A stretch of 63,640 bases of DNA from Methanomicrobiaceae archaeon (GCA_029762625.1 JARVGI010000011.1:1-63640); one strand, 5' to 3'; shown: positions 7,856 to 16,618, counted from the first letter of the stretch. Program-made: numbers and translations. Notes: a model not told the origin generated them from the sequence alone.

Positions 7856-9304
7856 CTACGCCACCCCCCGGACAGAGTAGGCCCAATCGAGGAATTCCTG
7901 GCCGATCTTGCTCTGGTAGCCGATCAGGCCGTAGCCCCCGTCCTGCCACCCGCCTCCCCAGCTGTTCTTCACGATCCAGCTATTCTGGGCGTCATCCCAT
8001 CCGGTGAGCACCACGCAGTGCCACCACTCGCCTGAACAGACGGCGAGGGGGCCGTGGCAGAGGAGGTTGCGCTTCAGCTGGTCCCTGGTGCCGGTAGAGG
8101 AGGCGTAACTGTCGATGGTCCAGACCGCATGGTTGTACGTGCAGACCCCGCAGGTCTGGGGCGATGAGCAGTGGCCGGCGAAGTTGCAGACAAGTTTCTG
8201 GTGGTTGGGATCTTCGGGCTTCGGATCGGGTTCGTTGTGCACGCAGTTCGTGGAGGTATAGGGGAAGCAGCTCTCCTCCACCACCCCGTCAACCTTCAGG
8301 TGGTCGAGCACCGATTTGATGTTCCCGCCCATGCAGGACCCCACGCCGGTAAAGCACGGGGAGACGTACTGCTGCTCGGCGAGGTTGAGGTTGAGCAGGG
8401 CGTTGTGCTCCAGGTTGTAGACGGCCTCCATGGCCCCCAGGGGCGCATGGGCGTAGCAGGAGCCGCAGGCCGCCTGGTCACGCACCGGCGTCAGCCAGTT
8501 CCGGCCCTTCCAGTTGCGGTAGTCGAAGGACGCCGGGAGGCCGGGGGCGGTGCAGGGGTTGCAGGAGACCGGGCAGGTGCCGCCGCAGTCCACATCCTCC
8601 TCGGCGCCGCCCCTCACCCCGTCATCGCAGTCGCAGGCATCCCCGAGGCCGTCATTGTCGCTATCGGCCTGGTCCGGGTTGAACACGGTGGGGCAGTTGT
8701 CGCAGGCATCCCCCACGCCGTCCGGGTTGGGGACGGGCGCACAGGCCTGGGTGTTGATGTCCGCCTGGATGCAGTGCATCTTCATCTCGCTGTCCTCCTG
8801 GCCCGGGTTCGCCACCGTGGGGCAGTTGTCAAGGATATCCGGGAAGCCGTCCCCGTCGGTATCCTGGAGCTTGGGGATGAGCGTCGTGGGGGTGGGCACC
8901 GGGGCGTAGGTGAAGGCGGGCGTGGGCGTCACCAGGACCAGGTCCGGGGTGATGAGCGTGGGCACCGGGGTTGGAGTGGCCGTGGCGGTCGGGGTGGGCG
9001 TCACCACAATCCGGGTGGGAACGACGAACGTGGGCAACTGCCGGACCGGGCCGAAGCAGTACTGGGGGATCAGGGTGCCGCGGTCGATGGCAAGGTAGCC
9101 ACAGACCGAGTCGTTACACCGGTAGTAGCCATCCCGCCCGTATTTCTCGATGGCCGCCTCTTCCCGCATGCACTCGCAGGGGGCTATGCACGTGTCAAAG
9201 GCCCCGGCGGCCCCCGGAAGGGCGATCAGGAGCAGGAGCGCGATCGGGAGGAGACGGTGGCGGGCAGGGTGGTGCCACCATTGTGGTCGGGAAATGTTGC
9301 GCAT
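7856..9304 (-). CDS. Secreted papain-family (C1A) cysteine protease with thrombospondin type 3 repeats
   Basis: 482 residues. Signal peptide at ~17-35; a Cys-containing region to ~85; a Thr/Pro-rich linker at ~88-145; Asp-rich calcium-binding type 3 repeats at ~147-225 (D-T-D-G-D-G, D-S-D-N-D-G); then a C1A peptidase domain at ~255-482. The catalytic residues are visible: Cys in Q-A-A-C-G-S-C-Y near 282, His in W-W-H-C-V-V-L near 429 and Asn in V-K-N-S-W-G-G-G near 445. It should cut proteins outside the cell and be stabilised by calcium. I chose the ATG at 9304 rather than the GTG at 9319 because GAGGTG lies at the right distance before it. Operon with the DUF333 gene downstream. Confidence 0.9.
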   Translation of the reverse strand: MRNISRPQWWHHPARHRLLPIALLLLIALPGAAGAFDTCIAPCECMREEAAIEKYGRDGYYRCNDSVCGYLAIDRGTLIPQYCFGPVRQLPTFVVPTRIVVTPTPTATATPTPVPTLITPDLVLVTPTPAFTYAPVPTPTTLIPKLQDTDGDGFPDILDNCPTVANPGQEDSEMKMHCIQADINTQACAPVPNPDGVGDACDNCPTVFNPDQADSDNDGLGDACDCDDGVRGGAEEDVDCGGTCPVSCNPCTAPGLPASFDYRNWKGRNWLTPVRDQAACGSCYAHAPLGAMEAVYNLEHNALLNLNLAEQQYVSPCFTGVGSCMGGNIKSVLDHLKVDGVVEESCFPYTSTNCVHNEPDPKPEDPNHQKLVCNFAGHCSSPQTCGVCTYNHAVWTIDSYASSTGTRDQLKRNLLCHGPLAVCSGEWWHCVVLTGWDDAQNSWIVKNSWGGGWQDGGYGLIGYQSKIGQEFLDWAYSVRGVA

Positions 9305-9352
9305 AAAGGTACACCTCACAGAACAGTTGACTAGAGTAAACGATGGCGGGAA

Positions 9353-9361
9353 TGTATAAAC
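9353..9361 (-). promoter_or_regulatory. TATA box of the protease/DUF333 operon
   Basis: On the minus strand CGTTTATACA gives a predicted start near 9331 and a leader of about 27 bases that contains the GAGGTG ribosome site. Confidence 0.5.
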
Positions 9362-9673
9362 GGATTGTGATTTGATCCCGAAACGGAATGCACTGGGGGC
9401 TCGAAGGAGGCAGCGGTCCGCCCCGAGGCGGGTTTTTCCCGAACCGGCTGCTATGCGGCGGCAAGGGAGAGGGTGAAGAGGAAGAACCGCCCGGGGACGA
9501 CGAAGAGGCCCGGTGCCGGGGAGGGGACGTCCGGCATGGAGGCGGGGGTCACCCGCAGGCCGCCGGGGGGGGTTCGGGGGCGGAGAATGCCACGGGCGCG
9601 ACCCCTGGTGCTGGCAGTGCCGCCTGCGGAGCGACCATTTTTTGCGTGATGCTGACCAGATACCTCCTCATCA
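9362..9673. other. Intergenic region without a supported gene
   Basis: GC-rich, purine-strand-biased sequence. Open frames cross it on both strands, but none has a start site, recognisable domain or consistent codon use. A 28-codon minus-strand frame ending in a hydrophobic [12 protein letters not shown] segment (9449-9536) could be the remnant of a membrane-anchor tail; this is weak. Confidence 0.3.
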
Positions 9674-9979
9674 ATGACCCGATATCGTGCAGAAGACGTG
9701 CGCGCCGCCGCCGCTGTCCTCGGCCTTGGCGACAGGGCGAGTTATATGGAGATCAGGGAGCGCTACAGCCTTTTGCTCAAACGCTGGCACCCGGACCGGG
9801 GAAGCGGCGATCCTGCCACATGCCACGAGATGACCATCCGCATCGTGGCGGCCTACCGTATCCTGCACGACTACTGCACGAACTACGAGTTCTCCTTTGC
9901 CGAAGAGGACATCAGGCGGCAGAAGTCTGCCCGGGAGATCTGGGAGGAGCGGTTCGGCGATGACCCCATCTGGCACTAG
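9674..9979 (+). CDS. J-domain (DnaJ-like) protein
   Basis: 101 residues, essentially a single J domain. Helix II carries Y-S-L-L-L-K-R-W and is followed by the diagnostic H-P-D tripeptide at about residues 39-41, then helix III with A-A-Y-R-I-L-H-D-Y. H-P-D is what stimulates Hsp70 ATPase. There is no Gly/Phe region, zinc domain or C-terminal substrate domain, so it is a minimal J protein, not a DnaJ. The following methyltransferase gene overlaps its 3' end by 20 bases. Confidence 0.8.
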   Translation: MTRYRAEDVRAAAAVLGLGDRASYMEIRERYSLLLKRWHPDRGSGDPATCHEMTIRIVAAYRILHDYCTNYEFSFAEEDIRRQKSAREIWEERFGDDPIWH

Positions 9980-10553
9980 ATCGCGAGAAGCATTCGACCG
10001 CCATGCCGGGGCGTACGACCACTGGTTTGCCGCCCACCCCCGGGTCTACGCGGAGGAGGTCGCGCTGCTGCGCCGGATGCTGCCGCATTTCTCACACGGC
10101 GTCGAGATCGGGGCGGGCACCGGGCGCATGGCCCTCCCGCTGGGCATCCCCCTCGGGCTGGAGCCCGCGCCTGCCATGGGGCAGATTGCACACCGCCGCG
10201 GCATGGAGGTGCTGAAGGGCGTGGCGGAGCGCCTCCCCTTCTGCGGCGCCTCGTTCGATCTGGTGCTGATGGCAACAGCCATCTCCTTTTTCCAGGATGT
10301 TCCGGCGGCGTTTGCCGAGGTGATGCGGGTACTCGTGCCGGGCGGCAGCCTGCTGCTGGCCTTCATCGACCGCGAGGGGGAACTCGGGAGGAGGTATGCC
10401 GCCGAACGGCGGACCTCGAGGTTTTTCGGCGACGCCCGCTTTTTCTCGGAGGCCGAGGTGCAGGCCATGCTGGAGGGGGCTGGATTTTTGATTGCGGCGA
10501 TTGAAGGGCTCGAATGCGGCTACGTGGCGTGCAGGGCGGAAAAATGGGGCTGA
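9960..10553 (+). CDS. Class I SAM-dependent methyltransferase
   Basis: 197 residues of the UbiE/Methyltransf_11 type. It has an R-E-A-F-D-R-H-A-G-A-Y-D-H-W start, motif I as E-I-G-A-G-T-G-R near residue 49, an acidic-loop region L-E-P, and the post-motif F-D-L-V-L-M-A-T-A-I-S-F near 97, followed by V-L-V-P-G-G. The substrate is unknown. The ATG lies inside the end of the J-domain gene with GGAG about ten bases before it, so expression is probably coupled. Confidence 0.8.
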   Translation: MTPSGTRSREAFDRHAGAYDHWFAAHPRVYAEEVALLRRMLPHFSHGVEIGAGTGRMALPLGIPLGLEPAPAMGQIAHRRGMEVLKGVAERLPFCGASFDLVLMATAISFFQDVPAAFAEVMRVLVPGGSLLLAFIDREGELGRRYAAERRTSRFFGDARFFSEAEVQAMLEGAGFLIAAIEGLECGYVACRAEKWG

Positions 10554-10626
10554 GAGAGCCGGTGCCCCGCATCCATGGATGGGCACGACCGTCAGGTATT
10601 TACGGCAGGATGGGCCACCCCCTTCC

Positions 10627-10911
10627 ATGGACGAGACCGCAGGGCTCATCGGACTGAAGGTCCGCTACCCGAGCACCGGCACGGAGGGGACGATCGAGCA
10701 GGTTGCCGAGATCGAGGGGCACCTGTTCGTGGGCCTCGATTCCACCCACCTCTTCTACCGCATCGACCAGGTCATCCCGGTGGAGAAATTCAGGGAACGG
10801 CGCGAAGGTATCAGACAGAGCATCGATGAGATCCTCGAAAAAGAGGACATCAGTTCCTCAGACGAGATCCAGGAGGCGTTCCGCCGCTGGGACGGCGAGT
10901 GCGGCGGATAA
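10627..10911 (+). CDS. DUF2098 family protein
   Basis: 94 residues. The N-terminal part has a small beta-rich fold with V-R-Y-P-S-T-G-T-E-G-T-I and L-D-S-T-H-L-F-Y, as in the DUF2098 family of methanogens; the C-terminal third is a charged helix. The function is unknown. The frame extends upstream, but the ATG at 10627 matches the family start. A hairpin and T-run overlap its stop codon. Confidence 0.65.
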   Translation: MDETAGLIGLKVRYPSTGTEGTIEQVAEIEGHLFVGLDSTHLFYRIDQVIPVEKFRERREGIRQSIDEILEKEDISSSDEIQEAFRRWDGECGG

Positions 10912-10922
10912 CACCTTTTTTT
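10881..10922 (+). terminator. Intrinsic-type terminator after the DUF2098 gene
   Basis: Inverted repeat CCGCCGC (10881-10887) / GCGGCGG (10901-10907) spans the stop codon and is followed by a run of seven T at 10916-10922. Confidence 0.6.
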
Positions 10923-11310
10923 CGCGAACGCACCCGGGCAGCCCGGGAGTGCCCACGTGCACCCGCTCGAGGTGCGCCTGTGCCGCGGCCAGGCGTGCAG
11001 CCACCGTGTGGGCCGGCGGCGTGACAGGCAGGGCAAAGGGAAACTGCGGCTCCAGCGACCCGCCGAACACAAAGACGCAGCGTACCTGCGAGCGGCGCGC
11101 AGCACCGCACCGGATCGTCTCCGCAATCGCCGGCGCGCCGGCCACCTGCGTGTGCAGGGCGTTTGGGCAGGAGCGGCAGTCGAAATTGCAGCCATGGAAA
11201 AAGACCGCCAGGTTACAGCCCTCCTCGCGGGAGCCGGGGCAGAACCCACGCTGCGCAGCAGGTGGTGCAGAGGGGATCGCTACGAGCGCGGAAGCAGGCG
11301 GCGGAGGCAT
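10915..11310 (-). pseudogene. Remnant of a radical SAM (PflA-type activating enzyme-like) gene
   Basis: The minus frame encodes C-N-L-A-V-F-F-H-G-C-N-F-D-C-R-S-C-P-N, the C-x3-C-x2-C iron-sulfur loop of radical SAM proteins in its usual context, then V-F-V-F-G-G, resembling the F-G-G-D-P-T-P-Q block of this family. After Q-F-P-F-A-L the match stops and the frame moves within about 15 residues to A-Q-A-H-L-E-R-V-H-V-G, which resembles the normal C-terminal end (R-V-H-V-G-N). Roughly the middle half of the barrel and the N-terminal region are missing, so the product cannot be active. The 3' part runs into a T-rich terminator. It looks like an old in-frame internal deletion. Confidence 0.55.
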
Positions 11311-11377
11311 CGTGGGTGGACGACCACCCCTCGCGCAGGATAGCCTTTATGCCGGTCGAGGGAAGAAGAGAGGAACA

Positions 11378-12058
11378 ATGCACAGCGAGCACCGGCAGAC
11401 CACGCTCCAGGATCTGGAGCGGCCCGAACGCTACGACGACCTGCTGCGGTGCTGCCTGCCCAACTACGCCGTCTTCTTCGGGACCGCCGCCGAGTACCTC
11501 CCCGCCGGGGAGGTGGATATCCTGGAGCTGGGCAGCGGCACCGGCTGGCTCACCCGCACCCTCATTGAGGCCAACCCCGGCGCAGCGATCACCGCCATCG
11601 ACCGCAACCCGGCGATGATCGCCCTTGCCCACCGGAAGCCCGGACTCGACGCGGTCACCTTTGTCGAGGCGGATATCAGGGCGCCGTGGCCCGCCGAAGC
11701 CTTCGACATCATCGCCGCGACACAGGTTCTATTCGCCCTCTCCATCCCCGAACAGGAGGAGATCCTCCGCCGGAGCGCGGCGGCGCTGCGGGCGGGAGGA
11801 AGGCTCATCGTGGGTGACGCCTTTCTCCCCGAGACCGCATGGGAAGAGGGGATCTACCGCGGGCACTGGCGGGAGTACATGGTGGAGAGCGGCGTGCCGC
11901 GGGAGGAGGCCGACGCCATGATCGCGTCCAGGGACGATATCCTGCACCAGATCCCCACGCTGGCGGTGTTCCGGGACATGCTCACCAGCGCAGGATTTTC
12001 CCGGGTCCTCGTCCCGTACTGGTACGAACTCTACGCCGTGGTGGTGGCGTTCGTCTAA
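11378..12058 (+). CDS. Class I SAM-dependent methyltransferase
   Basis: 226 residues. Motif I is I-L-E-L-G-S-G-T-G-W-L-T near residue 50, the acidic loop is I-D-R-N-P near 75, and motif II is E-A-D-I-R-A-P near 101; a Tyr-rich C-terminus follows. The overall pattern is close to CmoA/UbiE-type enzymes, but the substrate is unknown. GAGAGG precedes the ATG. Its stop overlaps the stop of the convergent phosphoribosyltransferase gene by four bases. Confidence 0.8.
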   Translation: MHSEHRQTTLQDLERPERYDDLLRCCLPNYAVFFGTAAEYLPAGEVDILELGSGTGWLTRTLIEANPGAAITAIDRNPAMIALAHRKPGLDAVTFVEADIRAPWPAEAFDIIAATQVLFALSIPEQEEILRRSAAALRAGGRLIVGDAFLPETAWEEGIYRGHWREYMVESGVPREEADAMIASRDDILHQIPTLAVFRDMLTSAGFSRVLVPYWYELYAVVVAFV

Positions 12059-12720
12059 TCCGGGTCCTGCACCGCCCGGTAGAGCGACCCCACCTGCTCG
12101 GCCTCTCCCATGGCCACCAGGTCCTCGAGGGCCGCCCGCAGGTCATCATCGGCAACCCGGATTGCGAACCGGGCGGCGAGCTTTGCCTTGATCTCTTCAA
12201 AAAATTGTGTTTTTGAGCCCATGACCCGCCCGGCGAACCCCACCAGGTCCTCGTGCACTGCCCAGGGATAGATGATCCACGACCACCCGGTCAGGAACTC
12301 TGCGAAGTAATCGGGGGTGTGCCGCGAGGTGTTTTTGTGCTGGAGGACCGCGGTGCGCACCTCGGCGGGACCGAGTGAGGCGACGTGATCCACCGTAACG
12401 GCCAGGGTGTCGCCGGTATCGGTGACGTCGTCGACGATGAGCACGGAACGATCCCTGATGTCCACGGCAAGGGGGAAGCGGACCACCACCTCCTCTTTCT
12501 TATGGGCGGCAATGCCCCAGTGTTCCACCTTGATGCTGGTGAGCATGTCGTGGAGGAGGGAGTCGCAGACCACGCGGGCGGGCACATAGCCGCCGCGGCC
12601 GATGGCGATGACGAGGTCGGGGTGGTAGCCGTCCGCCCTGATAACGCCGGCGAGCTGCCGGGCAAGGCGAGCCGACTCCTCCCAGCTCACCAGCGTGCAG
12701 GGAAAGGATTCGCGGAGCAT
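12055..12720 (-). CDS. Phosphoribosyltransferase (purine PRTase-like)
   Basis: 221 residues. The PRPP-binding motif is clear: V-L-I-V-D-D-V-T-D-T-G-D-T-L at about 91-104. An upstream I-A-I-G-R-G-G-Y-V-P-A loop near 38-48 provides the flexible cis-peptide loop typical of the COG2236/Gpt-like group. It probably transfers phosphoribose from PRPP to a purine base for salvage; the base preference cannot be read. The C-terminal ~75 residues form an extra helical domain. Convergent overlap with the methyltransferase gene. Confidence 0.8.
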   Translation of the reverse strand: MLRESFPCTLVSWEESARLARQLAGVIRADGYHPDLVIAIGRGGYVPARVVCDSLLHDMLTSIKVEHWGIAAHKKEEVVVRFPLAVDIRDRSVLIVDDVTDTGDTLAVTVDHVASLGPAEVRTAVLQHKNTSRHTPDYFAEFLTGWSWIIYPWAVHEDLVGFAGRVMGSKTQFFEEIKAKLAARFAIRVADDDLRAALEDLVAMGEAEQVGSLYRAVQDPD

Positions 12721-12778
12721 GGATGGGTCACTGATCGAGGTGTGGGGTCAGCGCATGGATAAAGGAGATGGTTTGGAT

Positions 12779-13183
12779 TCACGCCGGCGGGGGGAGCAGC
12801 ACCTTGACGAAGGGGCTCCTGTGGAGCACGCAGCCGAAAAACTCCTCCCGCTTCCCCACCTCGACGATCTCGACCGGAAACGGCTCCGCCTCAATCCGGG
12901 CGGCGAAACCGGGGTCATGCTCCGTCATGACGGCCAGAAAGCGGATCAGGCGCATGAACGGCCGTCCGAGATCAGGCACCATGTCAAAATCCCGCAGGTC
13001 ATCGGTAAGCGTGGAGTGCCGGGCGAGGTCGGGGTCGAAATAGACATAGACCTCGAGGCTGCAGTCGCGTTCCGGCGGGACGAGGGTGCGCAGGTCCACC
13101 ATCCTGCCGGGGGCAAGGCCCAGCTGATCGACTACCGCTGCAGCCGGCGGAGAGGCTGCTTCTGCATCATGGTCAGGCATCAT
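12779..13183 (-). CDS. Conserved hypothetical protein
   Basis: 134 residues, mixed alpha/beta, with no recognised domain. The N-terminus is low-complexity (Ala/Pro), then come charged segments such as V-P-P-E-R-D-C-S-L-E-V-Y-V-Y-F-D-P-D and V-G-K-R-E-E-F-F-G-C, and a C-terminal strand with three prolines. The frame continues far upstream, antisense to nothing convincing, so the ATG pair at 13178-13183 is taken as the start. An AT-rich CTATAAATT lies only about 12 bases before it, which leaves the promoter position unclear. Confidence 0.55.
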   Translation of the reverse strand: MMPDHDAEAASPPAAAVVDQLGLAPGRMVDLRTLVPPERDCSLEVYVYFDPDLARHSTLTDDLRDFDMVPDLGRPFMRLIRFLAVMTEHDPGFAARIEAEPFPVEIVEVGKREEFFGCVLHRSPFVKVLLPPPA

Positions 13184-13287
13184 AGTCCAGAATTTATAGT
13201 TGGCCGCAAGGCGATAAAATGATTGCAGGGTGCAGTCGTGCAGGGGCGCGGCGGGTCGCCGGCCTTCCCGCCGGAAAAGCGGAGGGA

Positions 13288-14532
13288 TCAGGAGGAGGGG
13301 GAAGGCGGCCGCAGCAGGGTGTAGGCCACGGCAAACCCGATCGCTGCCAGGACCGCCACGTAGGCAAAGACGCCCAGGTACCCCCCCGTCGTGGTCTTGA
13401 TGAATCCCGCCAGCTGGGGGCCGGCGATGGCACCCGCGCCGTAGGCGAGAAAGACCACCCCGTAGCAGCGCGGGTAGTCGCAGGTGCCGAAGAACCGGCC
13501 GGTGGCCGCAGGAGCGATGGCCAGCCAGCCCCCCAGGCACCCCCACAGGACGGCGAAGGCGACGATGTAGGTGATCTGGCCGGGCAGCAGCCACAGGGCG
13601 AGGGCCGCCCCGGCGATGAGCACAAACGAAAACAGGGCGGTGTTCCGGGGGTCCAGCCGGTCGGTGAGCGCCCCGAAGACCGGCCGGCCGCCCCCGTTGA
13701 AGATGGCGAAGAAGCCCACGAGCACGGTGGCGAACGCCGGGGCTATCCCCAGCTCGGTGCCCACCGGCTTGGCGATGGAGATTGCCATCAGCCCCGCAAG
13801 GCAGCCGATGAAGTAGCAGACCCAGAGGCCGTAGAAGGCCGGCGTCCTGACCATCTGCCCGCGGTTGCACTCGCACGCCATCCTGCCCTCCATCGCCGCC
13901 TGCACCCACCCCGCCGGCCGCCAGTCCGCGGGCGGAAAGGTGAGGGGAAGGGCGAGGAGGGCTATCAGCAGCAGGAAGGCAATACCGAAGATACGGAAGG
14001 TGGCCATCACCCCTGACGCCGCGATGAGCAGGCCGGCAATATTGGCCGTCAGGAAGGCGGAGAAGCCGAACCCCAGAACGGTCAGTCCCACCGCCAGCCC
14101 CCGGCGGTCCGGGAACCAGCGGGCGGACACGGCAACCGGCACCCCGTAGGCGATGCCCACTCCCGCACCGCCCACGACGCCGTAGACCACGTACAGCATC
14201 TCCACCGAGCCTGCCATGGAGGCGAGCAGCCATCCGAGGCCGGTCAGCACCCCGCCCACGACCGTCGTCTTCCGCGGCCCCCACTCATCGATGTATTTGC
14301 CGGCAAGCGGCATGGCGAGGGCAAACACGGCCAGGAAGACGGAGAAGGGCATGAGCACCTCGTTGGCCGAAACTTCCCGGCCCAGCTCCCCGGAAAAGTG
14401 GGCGGCCAGGGGGCCTACGAACACGCTCCACGAGTAGATGCTGCCCAGGCAGAGGTTGATGAGCATGCCGAGGGCGACGAGCACCCAGCGCCCCCGCTCC
14501 GCGGGCATCCCGAACAGGCGCAGCTCCTGCAT
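13288..14532 (-). CDS. OFA (oxalate/formate antiporter) family MFS transporter
   Basis: 414 residues with twelve predicted membrane helices. The N-terminus has the family signature N-L-C-L-G-S-I-Y-S-W-S-V-F, and the loop between helices 2 and 3 has G-K-Y-I-D-E-W-G-P-R, a variant of the MFS G-x-x-x-D-x-x-G-R motif. OFA members move small mono- and dicarboxylates. The gene follows acetyl-CoA synthetase after about 30 bases on the same strand, so an acetate (or formate) carrier feeding that enzyme is the likely role; the substrate is inferred from context. Confidence 0.85.
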   Translation of the reverse strand: MQELRLFGMPAERGRWVLVALGMLINLCLGSIYSWSVFVGPLAAHFSGELGREVSANEVLMPFSVFLAVFALAMPLAGKYIDEWGPRKTTVVGGVLTGLGWLLASMAGSVEMLYVVYGVVGGAGVGIAYGVPVAVSARWFPDRRGLAVGLTVLGFGFSAFLTANIAGLLIAASGVMATFRIFGIAFLLLIALLALPLTFPPADWRPAGWVQAAMEGRMACECNRGQMVRTPAFYGLWVCYFIGCLAGLMAISIAKPVGTELGIAPAFATVLVGFFAIFNGGGRPVFGALTDRLDPRNTALFSFVLIAGAALALWLLPGQITYIVAFAVLWGCLGGWLAIAPAATGRFFGTCDYPRCYGVVFLAYGAGAIAGPQLAGFIKTTTGGYLGVFAYVAVLAAIGFAVAYTLLRPPSPSS

Positions 14533-14562
14533 TGTATCGCTCCGAAAAGTATCGGGAGGGGG

Positions 14563-16455
14563 TCACTCCTCCAGCGTGGAGATATCCCCGGGGTCGATGC
14601 CCATCTCCTTCGCTTTCAGCACGCGCCGCATGATCTTGCCGCTCCGGGTCTTGGGCAGGCTCTGGACGAACTCGATCTCGGAGGGCATGGCGATGGGGCC
14701 GATGCTCATCCGCACGTGGTAGGTCAGATCGGTCTTGAGCTTCTCGGACGGCTCGTAGCCGAGGCGGAGGATGACGAAGGCCTTGACCGCCTGCCCCTTG
14801 ACCGGGTCCGGCTTGCCGATGACCGCCGCCTCGGCCACCGCCTCGTGGGAGACGAGGGCGCTCTCCACCTCGGCGGTGCCCAGGTTGTGGCCCGCCACGA
14901 TAATGATATCGTCCGCCCGCCCCAGCACCATGATGTAGCCGTCCTCGTCCTTCACGGCGAGGTCGCCGGCGGTGTAGCAGGAATTGATGGTGTTCCAGTA
15001 CTGCTGGTAGCGCTCGTCGTTGTTGTAGACCGTGCGCATCATGGCGGGCCAGGGCTCCTTGATCACCAGCAGGCCCCCGATGCCGGGGGGCACCGGGTTG
15101 CCCTCCCGGTCCACCACGTCGGCCACCACCCCGGGGATGGGCCGCCCGGCAAACCCGGGCTTCATGGGCTCGCCCACCAGGGTGGTGATCATGTGCATCC
15201 CGGTCTCGGTCTGCCACCACGTGTCCACCACCGGACAGGCGGAGCTGCCGATAACCCGGTAGTACCACTCGAAGGCCTCGGGGTTGAGGGGCTCGCCCAC
15301 CGACCCGATGATGCGCAGCGATTCCAGGTTGGCGGCTGCGGGCCATTCGTCCCCGAACTTCATGAACATGCGGATGGCGGTGGGGGCGGTGTAGAAGATC
15401 GTCACTCCGAAATCCTCGACGATCCGCCACCACACCCCCGGGTCGGGGTAGTCGGGCACCGTTTCGGTGATGAGCACCGTGGCGCCCGCGGCGAGCGGGC
15501 CGTAGACGATGTAACTGTGGCCGGTGATCCAGCCGGGATCGGCGGTGCACCAGAGGACGTCGTTCTCCTTCAGGTCGAAGATGTACTTCGTGGTATAGTA
15601 CGTACCCACCATGTAGCCGCCGCAGGTGTGCACGATGCCCTTGGGCGGGCCGGTGGTGCCGCTGGTGTAGAGGATAAAGAGGGGATCCTCGGCATCCATT
15701 ACCTCCGGTTCGCAGGCCAGCCCGGCGCCCTTCATGAGCTCGTGGAAATCGACCTCCATCTCCGAGTAGAGCTCGAGGTGGGGACTCGCGCGCCGGAGAA
15801 CGACGATGCGCTCCACACTGGGGGCGTTGACCACCGCTTCGTCCACGATGGTCTTGAGGGCCACCCGTTTGCCCCGCCGGTAGCCGACATCGGCGGTGAT
15901 CACGATTTTGGCGTTCGCGTCCCTGATGCGTGCATTGAGGGCGGATGCCCCGAACCCGCCGTAGACGACCGTGTGCACCGCCCCGATGCGGGCGCAGGCC
16001 AGGATGGCGACGATGTGCTCGGGCACGAGCGGCATGTAGATGCAGACCGCATCGCCCCTGCCCACACCCATGCCCTTGAGGGCGTTGGCAAACCGCATCA
16101 CCTGACGGTGGAGCTGGCGGTAGGTGAGCACCCGCTCGTTCCCGTCCTCCTCGCCCCGCCATATCAGGGCGACCTTGTTCCGTCGGTCGCCGAGGGCGTG
16201 GCGGTCAAGGCAGTTTGCGGTGATGTTGAGTTTGGCATCGACAAACCACCGTGCATAGGGGTTGTTCCACTCCCGCACCTTCTCCCAGGGCCGGAACCAC
16301 TCCAGCTCACCGGCGATATCCGCCCAGAAGGCCTCCGGGTCGTCGAGGAACCGCTGGTAGGCGGTCTCCCAGTCGCCCATCCTGGCCCCCTCCCGGTAGG
16401 AGGGATCCGGGTGGTAGACCGTTGTCTCCAGTTTCACGTCGAATGTCGCGGCCAT
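14563..16455 (-). CDS. acs: Acetyl-CoA synthetase (AMP-forming)
   Basis: 630 residues, typical length. Visible ANL-superfamily motifs are Y-T-S-G-T-T-G-P-P-K-G near 263 (AMP/ATP loop), W-W-Q-T-E-T-G near 408 and S-G-K-I-M-R-R near 605, whose Lys is the catalytic and acetylation-regulated residue. It turns acetate, ATP and CoA into acetyl-CoA, the carbon-assimilation step on which many Methanomicrobiales depend. The ATG at 16455 is chosen over 16470 because GGAGGTG precedes it at ideal distance, inside the longer frame. Likely operon with the OFA transporter; divergent from an HTH-PAS regulator. Confidence 0.95.
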   Translation of the reverse strand: MAATFDVKLETTVYHPDPSYREGARMGDWETAYQRFLDDPEAFWADIAGELEWFRPWEKVREWNNPYARWFVDAKLNITANCLDRHALGDRRNKVALIWRGEEDGNERVLTYRQLHRQVMRFANALKGMGVGRGDAVCIYMPLVPEHIVAILACARIGAVHTVVYGGFGASALNARIRDANAKIVITADVGYRRGKRVALKTIVDEAVVNAPSVERIVVLRRASPHLELYSEMEVDFHELMKGAGLACEPEVMDAEDPLFILYTSGTTGPPKGIVHTCGGYMVGTYYTTKYIFDLKENDVLWCTADPGWITGHSYIVYGPLAAGATVLITETVPDYPDPGVWWRIVEDFGVTIFYTAPTAIRMFMKFGDEWPAAANLESLRIIGSVGEPLNPEAFEWYYRVIGSSACPVVDTWWQTETGMHMITTLVGEPMKPGFAGRPIPGVVADVVDREGNPVPPGIGGLLVIKEPWPAMMRTVYNNDERYQQYWNTINSCYTAGDLAVKDEDGYIMVLGRADDIIIVAGHNLGTAEVESALVSHEAVAEAAVIGKPDPVKGQAVKAFVILRLGYEPSEKLKTDLTYHVRMSIGPIAMPSEIEFVQSLPKTRSGKIMRRVLKAKEMGIDPGDISTLEE

Positions 16456-16519
16456 TACGACCACCTCCATGCGCCGGCATCATACGGTGCTCCAGCCCGG
16501 AAGCAGGAGGAGTACTCCA

Positions 16520-16597
16520 TGTAGTGCATATACCCTGCGGTTTCGTGATAGATCGTGATAAATATTCAGTCTGCACAACATCTATGCAGTGCATACC
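16520..16597. promoter_or_regulatory. Divergent regulatory region with repeated operator-like sites
   Basis: Between acs and the HTH-PAS regulator, the sequence TGTAGTGCATA(TA)CC occurs at 16520-16533 and as TGCAGTGCATACC at 16585-16597. A second repeat, TCGTGATA, occurs twice at 16543-16550 and 16553-16560, ten bases apart, i.e. one helical turn. GGTATATGCAC on the minus strand (16525-16534) can serve as the TATA box of acs, so the first repeat would cover that promoter. Confidence 0.5.
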
Positions 16598-16618
16598 AGA
16601 GGGGAACGCGGACCGCCC

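Noticed and set aside
9388-9963. A plus-strand frame of 191 codons before and across the J-domain gene
   Set aside because: It covers the J-domain gene in another frame, has Gly/Arg-rich low-complexity content and no ribosome site.
14398-16524. A plus-strand open frame of about 700 codons
   Set aside because: Antisense shadow of acetyl-CoA synthetase; the minus-strand enzyme has every family motif.
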